Notes: generated by a model from the sequence alone, not told the origin. Positions 28,013 to 37,351 are shown, counted from the first letter of the stretch. The stretch: DNA of 64,000 nt from Pseudomonas fluorescens (GCF_000730425.1 NZ_CP008896.1:1426001-1490000), one strand, 5' to 3'. Made by a program: numbers and translations.

Positions 28013-29670
28013 GAAGGAAGTGCGCCGCTAGGTTGAACGGAAGGTGCTGCACTGGCGGCAGCTTTCAGGGTGGTACATCTGAGCCACAGGCTGCGGCTGA
28101 AAATCCACAACATGGTCAGCATCGCGATGATCGCGATCAGCATGAACACATCGTTGTAGGCCATCACGTTTGCTTCACGGGTGGCAGCCGTGGCCAGGCT
28201 GCGAATCCCCATCAAGTGTTGCAGTTGCGGGTCGGCAATCACCGAGCCGTAGGCCGAGCCGCCGCTCTGCACCCTGGCCGCCACGCGCGGGTCCAGCAGC
28301 GTCAGGTGTTCGACAATCCTGCTGGAGTGGAACTTCTCACGCACGCTCTGGAATGTACCGAGCAAGGCCGCGCCCATCAGCCCGCCAAGGTTCTGGCAGA
28401 TACCGAACAGCACCGAAAAACTCACGAGGTTGCGCGGGTTGGTCAGCACATTGCGCATGCCCAGGACCATGGTCGGCCCGAGGAAGAACGTACCGCCAAA
28501 GCCCAGCAAAAACTGGCTCAGGTACATGTTCTGCGGCCGGGTCAGGTTGCTGGAGAAGCTGTCTATCACGGAGCCGGTGGCCATCAGGGCCAGGGAAATC
28601 ACCAGCGGCATCAGCAAGTGCGCCGGGTTGATGGTCAGGGCGCTGACCACCAGGCCACTGATCGCCCCCAGCAGCATCACCAGGTACAAGGTGCGCATCT
28701 GCTCGCTGCTCATGTTCAACGCCTGCAAAAAGCCCACTGCGCCGGTGGACTGCTCGGACAGCACCATGCGGATCAGGATCACCGCCAGGGCCAGGCGGAT
28801 CATCACTCCGCCGCCCAGCCAGCGGGTCATCAGCAACGGGTTGGTGCGGTTATGCTCGATGGCCAGCCCAGCCATGATCAACACCAGCGAACAGGCTGAC
28901 GCAATGCCAATCCACGGTGCTTCCAGCCACCAATCGATACGCCCCAGGGACAGCACCGCGCAAAGCAACGCCACACCCGAGGCGAGCAAGGCGAAGGTCA
29001 GGAAGTCGAGTTTTTCAAAGGTCTTGAAGCGGTCGCCCGGCGGCAACTTGAGCAGGAACACACAGCCCAGGCAGGTCAGTGCCATGCCCAGCTCAAACAG
29101 ATACAGGCCGCGCCACTCGGCAATTTGCAGCAGGTCCTCGGAGAACAGTCGTGCCAGGGGCAAGGCCAATTGCGCAGTACCCAAGCCCAGCACCAGCGCC
29201 TTGAGGCGCCACTTCGCGGGGAACGCCTGCACCATATAGTACAAACCCAGGGAACTGAGGGCCGCGCCCACCATACCGTGGGCCGCCCGCACGGCAATCG
29301 CGGAACTCAGATCATTGACGAACAAGTGGCCGAAGGTCACCAGCGCGTACAGCATCAGGAACACTTCGGTAAACGCGCGCAGGCCGAACTGTTGGCGGAA
29401 CTTCACCAGCAGCAGGTTCATCGAGACGTTGGTCATCACATAGGCTGCGGGCAGCCAGGCCATTTCGGCAGTGGTCGCGCCCAATGCCCCTTGCAGATAA
29501 GGCAGGTTGGCGATCACCAGCGCATTGCCCAGGCCACCGGTGAGGGCCACCAGTACGCCGACCAGAGCAAAGGCCCAGCGTTTGAGCGGGGGATGATCGG
29601 GAGTGGACGGCGACCCCGGCAAATTCGGGCGTTCGTGGGGTTGCCAGGCGTGAGGGGCGTATTTATCCAT
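28009..29670 (-). CDS. MFS transporter, EmrB/DHA2-like with 14 helices
   Basis: This proton-driven inner-membrane exporter is expected to form a tripartite pump with the HlyD-type protein. The start is placed at the ATG at 29670 (MDKYAPHAWQPHERP, 552 aa) after AAGG; an in-frame ATG at 29745 lacks a site. The membrane core begins LKRWAFALVGVLVALTGGLG and about 14 hydrophobic segments are visible. A family-like loop ARVQSGGSAYGSVIADP lies in the large periplasmic segment before the last helices. No outer-membrane factor gene is nearby, so a shared TolC-like protein is presumably used. Confidence 0.9.
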   Translation of the reverse strand: MDKYAPHAWQPHERPNLPGSPSTPDHPPLKRWAFALVGVLVALTGGLGNALVIANLPYLQGALGATTAEMAWLPAAYVMTNVSMNLLLVKFRQQFGLRAFTEVFLMLYALVTFGHLFVNDLSSAIAVRAAHGMVGAALSSLGLYYMVQAFPAKWRLKALVLGLGTAQLALPLARLFSEDLLQIAEWRGLYLFELGMALTCLGCVFLLKLPPGDRFKTFEKLDFLTFALLASGVALLCAVLSLGRIDWWLEAPWIGIASACSLVLIMAGLAIEHNRTNPLLMTRWLGGGVMIRLALAVILIRMVLSEQSTGAVGFLQALNMSSEQMRTLYLVMLLGAISGLVVSALTINPAHLLMPLVISLALMATGSVIDSFSSNLTRPQNMYLSQFLLGFGGTFFLGPTMVLGMRNVLTNPRNLVSFSVLFGICQNLGGLMGAALLGTFQSVREKFHSSRIVEHLTLLDPRVAARVQSGGSAYGSVIADPQLQHLMGIRSLATAATREANVMAYNDVFMLIAIIAMLTMLWIFSRSLWLRCTTLKAAASAAPSVQPSGALPS

Positions 29671-29756
29671 TCGTGACCTTGATGACCGACGCACAAGGCC
29701 GGTAAAACCATGACTCAGAGAGTAGTAGACCTGAGCTAAGTTCATCTTGTCACTTT

Positions 29757-29841
29757 TGTAGGCGCTGGCTTGCCCGCAATGGCATCACCTCGATCAATCA
29801 GTTACACCGAGGTGATGCCATCGCCGGCAAGCCGGCTCCTA
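29757..29841. repeat. Extended REP inverted repeat, about 35-nt arms
   Basis: The arms match at 31 of 35 positions (GTAGGCGCTGGCTTGCCCGC to its inverse) and continue into an extra ATGGCATCACCTCG pairing that ordinary copies lack. It sits between the DASS transporter stop and the MFS gene. Confidence 0.88.
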
Positions 29842-29851
29842 CGAAGAAGCG

Positions 29852-31330
29852 TCAGATCCAGCCGAGCCAGCTCCAATAGGTAGCGGCGAAGACCAGCATC
29901 AACAGGTAGCCGATCAAGGTCACCAGCAGGCCCACCTTGGCAAACTGCCGTGCGGTAAAGGTGCCAGTGCCCAGGCACACCATGTTCTGCGGCGCGTTGA
30001 TCGGCAGGATAAAGCCGTAACTGACCACAAACCCCAACAGCATGGTCATGCCCAACCGGCTGAAATCTCCCGGCAGGGTTTGCAGCACGGCAATCAGGAT
30101 CGGCAGCAAGGCCGAGGTCAACGCGGTGGCGCTGGCAAAGCCCAGGTGGATCACAATCAGGAATGCGCCAAGGATCGCAAACACGCCCAGCGGCCCCAGT
30201 TGATCCAGGCCGGTATGCCCCACCACCTGCGCGCCCAGCCATTGCCCGGCCTGGGTGGTCAGCAATGCCGTGCCCAGGCTGATGCCCACGCCGAACACAA
30301 TCACCGTGCCCCACGGAATGCGCGACTGCACGTCCTTCCAGGTCATGACCCCAATCCCCGGCAGCAGCAGCAAGACCAGGCCGGCGTAAGTGGTAGAGGT
30401 GGTGTCGAAGCTGTGCAGGCGCCCTTCCGTGGCCCAGGCCAGCAGCAGCAATACCGAGACCGTCAGCAAGCGTTTCTGCGGCCCGGTCATGGGGCCGATA
30501 TCGGCCAGGGATTGCGCCACCGCTTCCTTGCCGCCGGGAATGCTGTTGCTTTCCGGTGGCAGCAACTTGAGCACGAGGAACAGCAGCACCGCCGACATGA
30601 TCAGCGCCCACGGCGCCCCGGCGATCAGCCAGTCGATCCACGACACACGCAGGCCAAGCATCTTGTCCATAAAACCCACGGTCAGAAGGTTCTGCGCCGC
30701 AGCGGTCTGGATCCCGACGTTCCAGATACTGGTGCCCTGGGCCACGACTATCATGATCCCGGCAGCGATATTCGAGCGCTTGTCCACGCCAAACGCGGCA
30801 ATCACCCCCATCATGATCGGCACCACGCAAGCACTGCGGGCCGTGGCGCTGGGCACTACCAGGCTGAGCAGGAGGGTGACCGCAATCGCTCCCACCAGAA
30901 TCCCGCGGGTGCTGGTGCCAACCCGGGTCAGGGTGACCAGGGCGATGCGCCGGTCCAGGCCGGTGTGGGTCATGGCCGCAGCAATGAACAACGCACCGGC
31001 CACCAGGGCCAGGGCCGGGTTGGCAAAGCCGGTGAGCGCCATGCTGATGGCCGGGCTGGAACCGATCAGGTGCGTCGGGTCCTGCAGGGACGGTGCGGTC
31101 CCCAGCAGAAAGGCCATCAACGAGGTAATCATGATCGCACTGGCCTCGTAGGACACCGCTTCGGTGATCCACACCACCACGGCAAAGGCCAGGATCGCCA
31201 GCATCTGCTGGCCGGCGACCGGCAAGTCGGCGGGCAGTGGCAACAGCAGTACGCCGACCATCACCAGCACGGCGATCACCAGGCCCATGGGCAGTTTGAA
31301 GGAAACAGCAGGTGTTGCGGGGGCACTCAT
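29852..31330 (-). CDS. DASS-family (SLC13) anion/dicarboxylate symporter
   Basis: This is an inner-membrane sodium- or proton-coupled transporter. The start is the ATG at 31330 after GGAGA (492 aa, MSAPATPAVSFKLPMG). It has about 11-12 hydrophobic segments, with the family features VVPSATARSACVVPIMMG (an SNT-like pore motif in a variant form) and the second, inverted repeat near LPINAPQNMVCLGTGTFTAR. Substrates in the family include succinate, malate, citrate, tartrate and sulfate; none can be chosen here. No catabolic gene is linked. The upstream part of the frame lacks similarity. Confidence 0.88.
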   Translation of the reverse strand: MSAPATPAVSFKLPMGLVIAVLVMVGVLLLPLPADLPVAGQQMLAILAFAVVVWITEAVSYEASAIMITSLMAFLLGTAPSLQDPTHLIGSSPAISMALTGFANPALALVAGALFIAAAMTHTGLDRRIALVTLTRVGTSTRGILVGAIAVTLLLSLVVPSATARSACVVPIMMGVIAAFGVDKRSNIAAGIMIVVAQGTSIWNVGIQTAAAQNLLTVGFMDKMLGLRVSWIDWLIAGAPWALIMSAVLLFLVLKLLPPESNSIPGGKEAVAQSLADIGPMTGPQKRLLTVSVLLLLAWATEGRLHSFDTTSTTYAGLVLLLLPGIGVMTWKDVQSRIPWGTVIVFGVGISLGTALLTTQAGQWLGAQVVGHTGLDQLGPLGVFAILGAFLIVIHLGFASATALTSALLPILIAVLQTLPGDFSRLGMTMLLGFVVSYGFILPINAPQNMVCLGTGTFTARQFAKVGLLVTLIGYLLMLVFAATYWSWLGWI

Positions 31331-31403
31331 GGAAATCTCCGGCGGCCATGACAATCAAGGCCAGCAGCATGAGGCAAAGCGTCGCGGCGGGTCTTGACAG
31401 GTA

Positions 31404-32582
31404 TCAAGGCACAGGCAGTTTTGACCTGCCGGGGTCTCCAGCCCAGGGATCGGGCTTAGGCGCGACGGCGTTGTAGCGGATGCGCACGGACTTTAGGATC
31501 GCGTCCCACACGGCCATGGCTTCGTAGTCGGTGAGCGAAGGGTTGACCGGGGCGGGTGTGGCAGGTCTCTGCCAAAGCGGTAGGTCGTAGCCTTTACGGG
31601 CAAATTCGGGAAGGGCCCAGCGCACCAGGTCCTCGGGTTCGTCGGGGTCAACCGGCTCCGCTTTCATGCCGCCTGCCGACAGCCGAAAGTTCATGCTTGG
31701 ACGGGCCAGGGAGGGATTGTCGCGATAGTTCTCGGCCCCGAACAGTATTTGACGGTGGGTATCGTCACTGAAACCAATCAAGGATTCTTCCGCCGACATT
31801 CCGGCAAGCGTGATTTTGTTCGATCGCAGGTTTTCATAATCCCCGGCAAGGAAAACCCGCGCCCCTTCCTCGCCCCGGGTCTTTATGCTTTGGGTCTGAC
31901 TAGGTGACAGCGCGTTGACATACACCTCCAACGACACATCAGAGGCAGGTGGACTGAACTCGAAGCTGGCAATTTCTTGATCGTGATGGCTTCGGATTAC
32001 GATAGGTCCAAGCGCAAACCCCGCGCCTGCGTTTTCGGGGGACACTTTGAAGATTTCACTCGCCAGCTTGAGTAGGCGGGCTTCCACGGGGCGGGTATTG
32101 CCTTTAAATGAGTCGGCACGAAGCATGACGTAGACATCATCAATCAGAAGGTGGAGTTCGTGAACAAAGGTCTGGCGCCGGGTTTTACGCATGTAGTACT
32201 GCAACATGACACTTTGCTGTGTCTCAGCTGTGGCTGAAACCAGCATGGGAACACCGTTCATCTCATCATTCTTGACTGCCGCGATACGACCGGCGCGTTC
32301 GCGCAAGGCCGCATCAAAACGTTGCTGCGTCACACCCTCGCCCCACACACGCACCTCAACGGATGAATGATCAGCCCCCAGCCCGTAGTAGAGCTTCACA
32401 TCCCCGCCTCCACTCCAGCTTGCAGGCAAGTCGATCAGGCCACGGCCCAGCGCCCAGGTGCGCATGTTGCTGGTCAGTTCGTACACGGTGTGTTTCTCCT
32501 GTTCACTGGGTTGTTTGAAAGCGGCGCAACCGCTGAGAAGCCCGAACGCCAGGCTCATTGCAAACGCGATCAGTTCACGCAT
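31404..32582 (-). CDS. Tli4-family T6SS immunity lipoprotein (predicted)
   Basis: This 392-aa protein has a signal peptide with lipobox LSGC (Cys19), so it is probably a periplasm-facing lipoprotein. Downstream it resembles Tli4 immunity proteins in length, order and segments such as RTWALGRGLIDLPASW and TRRQTFVHELHLLIDDVYVM. Tli4 neutralises the cognate phospholipase in the periplasm. Its start codon overlaps the end of the lipase gene by 13 nt, the coupling typical of effector-immunity pairs. The family call rests on my recollection of these segments plus context, and would need a profile search. Confidence 0.75.
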   Translation of the reverse strand: MRELIAFAMSLAFGLLSGCAAFKQPSEQEKHTVYELTSNMRTWALGRGLIDLPASWSGGGDVKLYYGLGADHSSVEVRVWGEGVTQQRFDAALRERAGRIAAVKNDEMNGVPMLVSATAETQQSVMLQYYMRKTRRQTFVHELHLLIDDVYVMLRADSFKGNTRPVEARLLKLASEIFKVSPENAGAGFALGPIVIRSHHDQEIASFEFSPPASDVSLEVYVNALSPSQTQSIKTRGEEGARVFLAGDYENLRSNKITLAGMSAEESLIGFSDDTHRQILFGAENYRDNPSLARPSMNFRLSAGGMKAEPVDPDEPEDLVRWALPEFARKGYDLPLWQRPATPAPVNPSLTDYEAMAVWDAILKSVRIRYNAVAPKPDPWAGDPGRSKLPVP

Positions 32583-34378
32583 AGGGGCCTCTTGGCGGTC
32601 GCCGCAATCTTGATCAGGGAGTAGAGGGTGAATTGCTGTGTTAACGGATTGGCGTAGGACGCCTCATGATCGAAGCCGGGTGCCTTGATTTGCTGGCGGA
32701 TCGAGTCGTAACGCGCCCGCTTGACCGGCGCGCTGCCGGAACTTACCGGAACGGTGCCGTCACCCGATCCATCTTGCATTTGGCAATGCAGTTCCCAATA
32801 GCTGGTCTGCACGGTCTTGACCACCCCATCGGGATCTCCCCGTGGAGGTGGCACGGCTTCGGCTCGCCCCCCCACATACAACGGGCTGCGCCCATCGTCG
32901 CGCACCTCATGCATCTGCAAGCTGGACACGGTGAAGGCATCAGGGCTGGAGGCGTAGGGACCATTGAGGCGCGACCCGCGCAGCATTTTCCAGGTGATGG
33001 ATTCGAAGCTGGGGTGTTTTTCGTCGCTACCGTAGTAGACATAGGTTTGGGGGTGGTATGCACCAGCAATGCACAAGTGGAAGCTTTTTGCTTTTTTTAT
33101 ATTTTTCGCAAATGTCTCCCACGTAATCGGATCCCCACCCTTCGGCGCCAACCACTCCTCACGCAGCAACCCCCACCAACGGTCACGCTGTAGGTAAATC
33201 TCATCGTAAGGATCTTTGACCGGCTGGCGTGGCATGGCTGAAACACCCCGCTCATCGACCAGCCTCAACCAACCCGGCGCATACTCTTGGGTGGGCAGTA
33301 ATTGCAGGGCGCCGGGCGCCTGTGCAAACACGGCAGTCACTTCCTGGCCGCTCGGACCAATGACCGCACCGGCAATAGGGTCCTCGTCGCTCATGCCCAC
33401 TTTGCAACGACGATAAGCGACCGGTGCGCCCGTGGCTGGCATCACGCCGTGGACCACACCGGCAATTTTGTCCGCCATGCCCGGCAGTTGCGCACATCGC
33501 CTTGCCACCAGCCCGCCCATGGAATGCGTCACCAGAATGACCTGCTGACAATTGCGACCGTACTGCCGCATCAGCTCATCAATGCGCTCGGCCAGCCTTG
33601 ACGCAGCAAGTTCGTTGGAGTCCAGCCAGTTGTAGCCGCAGGCGTGCACCGGCATGCGGTAACCGGATCGCGCCAGTAACTCATCGGAAACCAGCGGCGG
33701 CAACTGACGGCCCAGGTCGGCGCCCAGCCCAGGCATGGCGATGGGTATTTCGGGTTTCAACTTGGTGATATGAATCGGCTCAGGCCCGACGGCCAGGGTA
33801 TGCAGGTGCTCGGGCTTGATATCGAATTGTGGCCATTTGTGAGGCAGGAACTCACTATTGAGGGTTTCCTCCAGCCAAAGCAGAAACCCGTGATAACTGG
33901 TTTCGCTGACCTCGCCCCAACCGCGCTCTTTGTAGCGTTTGGCCAAGGCCAAGGCTGCACTCTTCTTGTCCTGCTCAGGCTTGACGAGGACCGTGCCTAC
34001 GGCACGCTTGGGTACCGCACCGTCTTCATCAACCTGCGCACGCAGCGGATGCAGGATTTTTTGACGCTCGCCTGCCGTTTTGAATACCCAGTTTTTCGCC
34101 AACCACATATTCTTGCCCAGGAACCCCGCATCCAATCGCCAGACGGGAACCGCTTTTTTGTTTTTGTTTTTCTTTTCCTTCTCCTCCTCCGGCTTACTCT
34201 TCAAATTCGACCCCATGATCCCCGGCACAAAAATCACCGGCAGTATCCCGTCCGGCGGCAACATGCAAATCACCGGGTCAGTGATATGGCTGGGGGTCAG
34301 GGTCCAGGTATGCACCGGGTTGCCCCTGGCGTTATAGGACAAAGGCGCCACACGACGCTTCAAGGGGTTATCAACCAT
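32570..34378 (-). CDS. Tle4-type phospholipase effector of type VI secretion (predicted)
   Basis: This 602-aa alpha/beta-hydrolase lacks a signal peptide. The oxyanion region VIFVPGIMGSNL (about 48-59) is followed by a Lys/Glu-rich insert (about 61-78). The nucleophile elbow is THSMGGL, with Ser286; a candidate acid lies in GDGTVPVSSG and a candidate His in FDHEASYANP. Tle4 enzymes hydrolyse membrane phospholipids of rival cells and are paired with Tli4. The gene directly upstream of the Tli4-like lipoprotein fits. No VgrG, PAAR or T6SS structural gene is in the window, so it looks like an orphan effector pair. It starts within the stop region of the 51-codon leader ORF. Confidence 0.82.
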   Translation of the reverse strand: MVDNPLKRRVAPLSYNARGNPVHTWTLTPSHITDPVICMLPPDGILPVIFVPGIMGSNLKSKPEEEKEKKNKNKKAVPVWRLDAGFLGKNMWLAKNWVFKTAGERQKILHPLRAQVDEDGAVPKRAVGTVLVKPEQDKKSAALALAKRYKERGWGEVSETSYHGFLLWLEETLNSEFLPHKWPQFDIKPEHLHTLAVGPEPIHITKLKPEIPIAMPGLGADLGRQLPPLVSDELLARSGYRMPVHACGYNWLDSNELAASRLAERIDELMRQYGRNCQQVILVTHSMGGLVARRCAQLPGMADKIAGVVHGVMPATGAPVAYRRCKVGMSDEDPIAGAVIGPSGQEVTAVFAQAPGALQLLPTQEYAPGWLRLVDERGVSAMPRQPVKDPYDEIYLQRDRWWGLLREEWLAPKGGDPITWETFAKNIKKAKSFHLCIAGAYHPQTYVYYGSDEKHPSFESITWKMLRGSRLNGPYASSPDAFTVSSLQMHEVRDDGRSPLYVGGRAEAVPPPRGDPDGVVKTVQTSYWELHCQMQDGSGDGTVPVSSGSAPVKRARYDSIRQQIKAPGFDHEASYANPLTQQFTLYSLIKIAATAKRPLCVN

Positions 34379-34526
34379 GGAGACTCTCCGCTATAGAGCC
34401 ATTCCAGTGGGGTACCCACTCAGGTTGTTCGCCCAGGATGATCTGGCCGCGCAGGCGGGTGGTATTGGGCACGATGGATCGATAAGTCTCGACAGGAAGA
34501 TAGGCACAAGGCCGGGAGACGCTCAT
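34371..34526 (-). CDS. Small 51-aa ORF overlapping the start of the Tle4-type effector
   Basis: The frame starts at the ATG at 34526 after AAAGGA and ends at the TGA at 34371-34373, overlapping the lipase ATG by 8 nt. The product begins MSVSRPCAYLPVETYRSIVP and ends PHWNGSIAESLHG. It is Pro/Arg/Trp-containing with no membrane segment or signal peptide. I recognise no family. A good ribosome-binding site, overlap-coupling and operon position argue that it is translated. It could be an adaptor, chaperone or leader for the effector; this is inference. Confidence 0.6.
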   Translation of the reverse strand: MSVSRPCAYLPVETYRSIVPNTTRLRGQIILGEQPEWVPHWNGSIAESLHG

Positions 34527-34800
34527 AGGGGGTCCTTTTATTCTGCGACTGAGGATTGCTTTCCCCTCGACAAACGCAACGAAGGAAAAGAATCCGGGGC
34601 ACAGAAATAAAACGGCGGCACACTATTGCGCCGCAACCCTTGCAAGGGGGAATCAGGAACGAAAAGGAAGCATCATCCAGCCAATCAACCAGCGTCTTAC
34701 AGCGACATCCTATTCTTCAGGGAGGCACACCCAGCGAGCGCTGGGGTGCCCAAAAAGGCGACTGCTACGCAGCCCAATGCGTTGGTTACCCGGTGAGCGC

Positions 34801-35613
34801 CTACAGGGGTTGGAAGGCGTTGAATAGCATCCCGGCTGCCACCACGACACACAGGCTGGCAAAGCCGATTTGCAAGGCCCGCGCCGGCACCCGCGCACTC
34901 AGGCGCCGACCGGCAAGCATGCCGACGATGCTGGCACCAATAAACATCCAGCCCAGGGTGTCGATCACCACCCCGGCATGGAACGCACCGACCACGCCAA
35001 TCAGGGAGATAAGGCTGATCACCATCAGCGAAGTGGCGACAATCCCACGCATCTGTACATCGGTCAGTTGCTTGAACGCCGGCACGATCAGAAAGCCGCC
35101 GCCCACGCCCAGCAAGCCGGACACCGCGCCGGTTACCGCGCCCAGGGCGGCCAGGGTCGCGGTGCATTTGGCGGTCCAGGAAAAACGCCCGGTCTGCTGG
35201 TCGAGCATGCAGTTCTTTTGCCCCCAGGACGCGGCGCCATGGTCGCTGGGGCCGGCCTCGACCTTCTCGCGCCGCAGCATGCGCCAGGCCACCAGCACCA
35301 TCAGCGCGCTGAACAGGCCCATCAGGATCTTGTCCGGCAGTTGATGGGCGAAGAACACCCCCAACGGTGAGAACAGCGCGCCGAGCAACGCGATCAGCAA
35401 CGCCGCGCGGTAACGCACCAGGCCATGGCGAAACCCATCCAGCGCCCCCACAGCCGCCGCCGCGCCTACCGCAAACAACGACACCGGCGCCGCTTCAGTC
35501 ATGGTCAAGCCCAGCCCCAGCACCAACGCCGGGACCCCGAGAATCCCGCCCCCGGCACCGGTCAAGCCCATGACCAGGCCCATCATCACGCCAAAAAAAC
35601 TTGCCAGCAGCAT
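34801..35613 (-). CDS. TauE/SafE (TSUP)-family sulfite/sulfur anion exporter
   Basis: This 270-aa inner-membrane protein has about eight helices and the two related halves of the family: FGVMMGLVMGLTGAGGGILG near the N-terminus and ALGAVTGAVSGLLGVGGGFL in the second half. TSUP proteins move sulfite, thiosulfate or organosulfonates across the membrane. The gene follows the SQR-like gene by 9 nt on the same strand, in a sulfide-detoxification operon, so export of sulfite or thiosulfate formed by sulfide oxidation is likely. Confidence 0.9.
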   Translation of the reverse strand: MLLASFFGVMMGLVMGLTGAGGGILGVPALVLGLGLTMTEAAPVSLFAVGAAAAVGALDGFRHGLVRYRAALLIALLGALFSPLGVFFAHQLPDKILMGLFSALMVLVAWRMLRREKVEAGPSDHGAASWGQKNCMLDQQTGRFSWTAKCTATLAALGAVTGAVSGLLGVGGGFLIVPAFKQLTDVQMRGIVATSLMVISLISLIGVVGAFHAGVVIDTLGWMFIGASIVGMLAGRRLSARVPARALQIGFASLCVVVAAGMLFNAFQPL

Positions 35614-35622
35614 AGGCTTATC

Positions 35623-36867
35623 TCACTCCACCCTGGCCAGGCGGGTCAGCCATTCGCGCCCCTTGAGCATGCCGTTCCAGTAGAACCACGGCAGCAGCGT
35701 CGCCTTCAAGAACCACGCCGAGCGCCGTGCCACGGTTGGGTCCAGGGGAAAGGTCGGCAACAGCCGGCCGCCATAACCGAACTCGGCCAGCACCACCTTG
35801 CCCTTCTCTACCGTCAGCGGGCAGGAGCCATAGCCGTCGTACTTGAGCGGCAACGGCGCCTGTTTGCGCAGGGCCAGCAGATTCTCGGCCACCACCACGA
35901 TTTGCTTACGCACTGCCGCAGCCGTCTTGGCGTTGCTGGTAGAACACACATCGCCGAGGGCGAAGATGTGCGGGTAACGCACCTGTTGCAGGCTGTGGGG
36001 GTCGACCTCACACCAGCCGGCGGCGTCGGCCAGCAGGCTGTGGCGGATAAAGTCCGGGGCCACTTGCGGCGGCACGACGTGCAGCATGTCGAAGGTTTTT
36101 TCCTCGACGCGCACAGTGCCCTCGGCATCCTTGACCTCGAACCAGGCCTTGCGCGCCGGGCCATCGACCTTGATCAGGTTGGCATTGAAGGCCAATCGCG
36201 CGCCGTATTTCTCGACGTAGTTCATCAACGGCGGGACGAAGGTCGCCACGCCAAACAACGCGGCGCCGGCCAGGTTGAATTCGACGTCGATGTTGTCCAG
36301 GTCACCTTGCTTGAGCCAATGATCGCAAGACAGGTACATGGCCTTTTGCGGCGCCCCCGCACATTTGATCGGCATGGCCGGCTGGGTGAAGATCGCCTTG
36401 CCGCCCTTGAGCTGCTGCACCAATTGCCAGGTGTAGGCCGCGTGCTGGTAGCTGTAGTTGGAGGTGACGCCGTTATGGCCCAGGGTCTGCTCCAGGCCTT
36501 CGATTTTCTCCCAGGCCAGGCGCAGGCCGGGGCAGACGATGAGGTTGTTCCACGTCACGCGCTGGCCGCTGTCGAGCAGCAGGGCCTGCTCGTCGGGCAG
36601 CAACTGGCTGACTGCCGCCTGGACCCAGGTCACGCCGTCGGGCAGTACCCGGGCCATGGGCCGCATGGTCTTGCGGATGTCATGGGCGCCGCCGCCCACC
36701 AGGGTCCAGGCGGGCTGATAGTAATGCTCGGCGCTGGGTTCGATCAGGATGATATTGAGCTGCGGGTCGCGCTTGAGCAGGCTGGCCAGCAGGCCGATGC
36801 CTGCCGAGCCGCCGCCGATGACCACGATGTCGCCACTGATGGTCGGTCCCCAGTGTTGGTCGTTCAT
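35623..36867 (-). CDS. Sulfide:quinone oxidoreductase-like FAD-dependent protein
   Basis: It is predicted to oxidise sulfide at the membrane and pass electrons to the quinone pool. The start is the ATG at 36867 (MNDQHWGPTIS, 414 aa). The FAD-binding motif is DIVVIGGGSAGIGLLASLL. A redox-active cysteine candidate lies in MPIKCAGAPQKAMYL, and FALGDVCSTSNAKTAAAVRKQ matches the second FAD segment of SQR. It is longer and more like the SQRDL-type SQR than the short bacterial type I. Co-location with a BigR-like regulator, a TauE-type exporter and a persulfide dioxygenase-like gene supports the role. Confidence 0.88.
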   Translation of the reverse strand: MNDQHWGPTISGDIVVIGGGSAGIGLLASLLKRDPQLNIILIEPSAEHYYQPAWTLVGGGAHDIRKTMRPMARVLPDGVTWVQAAVSQLLPDEQALLLDSGQRVTWNNLIVCPGLRLAWEKIEGLEQTLGHNGVTSNYSYQHAAYTWQLVQQLKGGKAIFTQPAMPIKCAGAPQKAMYLSCDHWLKQGDLDNIDVEFNLAGAALFGVATFVPPLMNYVEKYGARLAFNANLIKVDGPARKAWFEVKDAEGTVRVEEKTFDMLHVVPPQVAPDFIRHSLLADAAGWCEVDPHSLQQVRYPHIFALGDVCSTSNAKTAAAVRKQIVVVAENLLALRKQAPLPLKYDGYGSCPLTVEKGKVVLAEFGYGGRLLPTFPLDPTVARRSAWFLKATLLPWFYWNGMLKGREWLTRLARVE

Positions 36868-36921
36868 AGTCCTGGCCTTTCTTATTGAAACAATGCACAC
36901 AAGGGTCGCTGCCGTATGGCG

Positions 36922-37257
36922 TCACGCCCAGCTTTTTATCACCGCCCCACAGTACAGCCCGGAGAGGGTTTTCATCACTTGAATCACTTCGTGGCTGGCC
37001 AACCCGTAAAAGATGTACTTGCTTTCACGACGGGTCGCCACCAACCCCTCGTCACGCAGGATCCCCAGTTGCTGGGACAACGTCGGCTGGCGCACGCCGG
37101 TCATGGTTTCCAGCTCCCCGACATTGCGCTCGCCCTGGGTCAGCTGGCAGAGGATCAACAACCGGTCCTCATTGGCCAGGGCCTTGAGCAAGGTGCAAGC
37201 CTTGGACGCAGACGCTCGCAACCGGGCGACTTCACCTTCACTCAAACAGGATTCCAT
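36922..37257 (-). CDS. bigR: ArsR-family persulfide sensor, BigR/SqrR-like
   Basis: This 111-aa winged-helix repressor has its HTH at about 44-70 (VGELETMTGVRQPTLSQQLG). It keeps the two cysteines that sense persulfides in BigR and SqrR, Cys37 in LLILCQL and Cys103 in GLYCGAV. Oxidation to a di- or polysulfide link is known to release DNA in this family. It is the first gene of the minus-strand operon with the SQR-like and TauE-type genes, and is divergent from the MBL-fold dioxygenase. A palindromic operator candidate lies between them. Confidence 0.88.
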   Translation of the reverse strand: MESCLSEGEVARLRASASKACTLLKALANEDRLLILCQLTQGERNVGELETMTGVRQPTLSQQLGILRDEGLVATRRESKYIFYGLASHEVIQVMKTLSGLYCGAVIKSWA

Positions 37258-37293
37258 TTGCCTCGGTCCTTTGTCTCACTTAAGCTCAAAACA

Positions 37294-37309
37294 TTATGTT
37301 TAAACGTAA
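37294..37309. promoter_or_regulatory. Candidate BigR operator in the divergent promoter region
   Basis: TTATGTTTAAACGTAA is an imperfect 16-bp palindrome (one mismatch per half, centred on GTTTAAAC). It sits midway in the 94-bp gap between bigR and the divergent dioxygenase-like gene, as expected for an autoregulated divergent operator. Confidence 0.7.
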
Positions 37310-37351
37310 AGTGAATATCACGCCTTTTTTTAACCATCAGGGACCGCCGTC

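Noticed and set aside
29802..31370. 522-codon frame on the same strand as the DASS transporter but in another frame
   Set aside because: The DASS frame has helices and family motifs; the alternative frame is Arg/Gly/Pro-rich without hydrophobic pattern.
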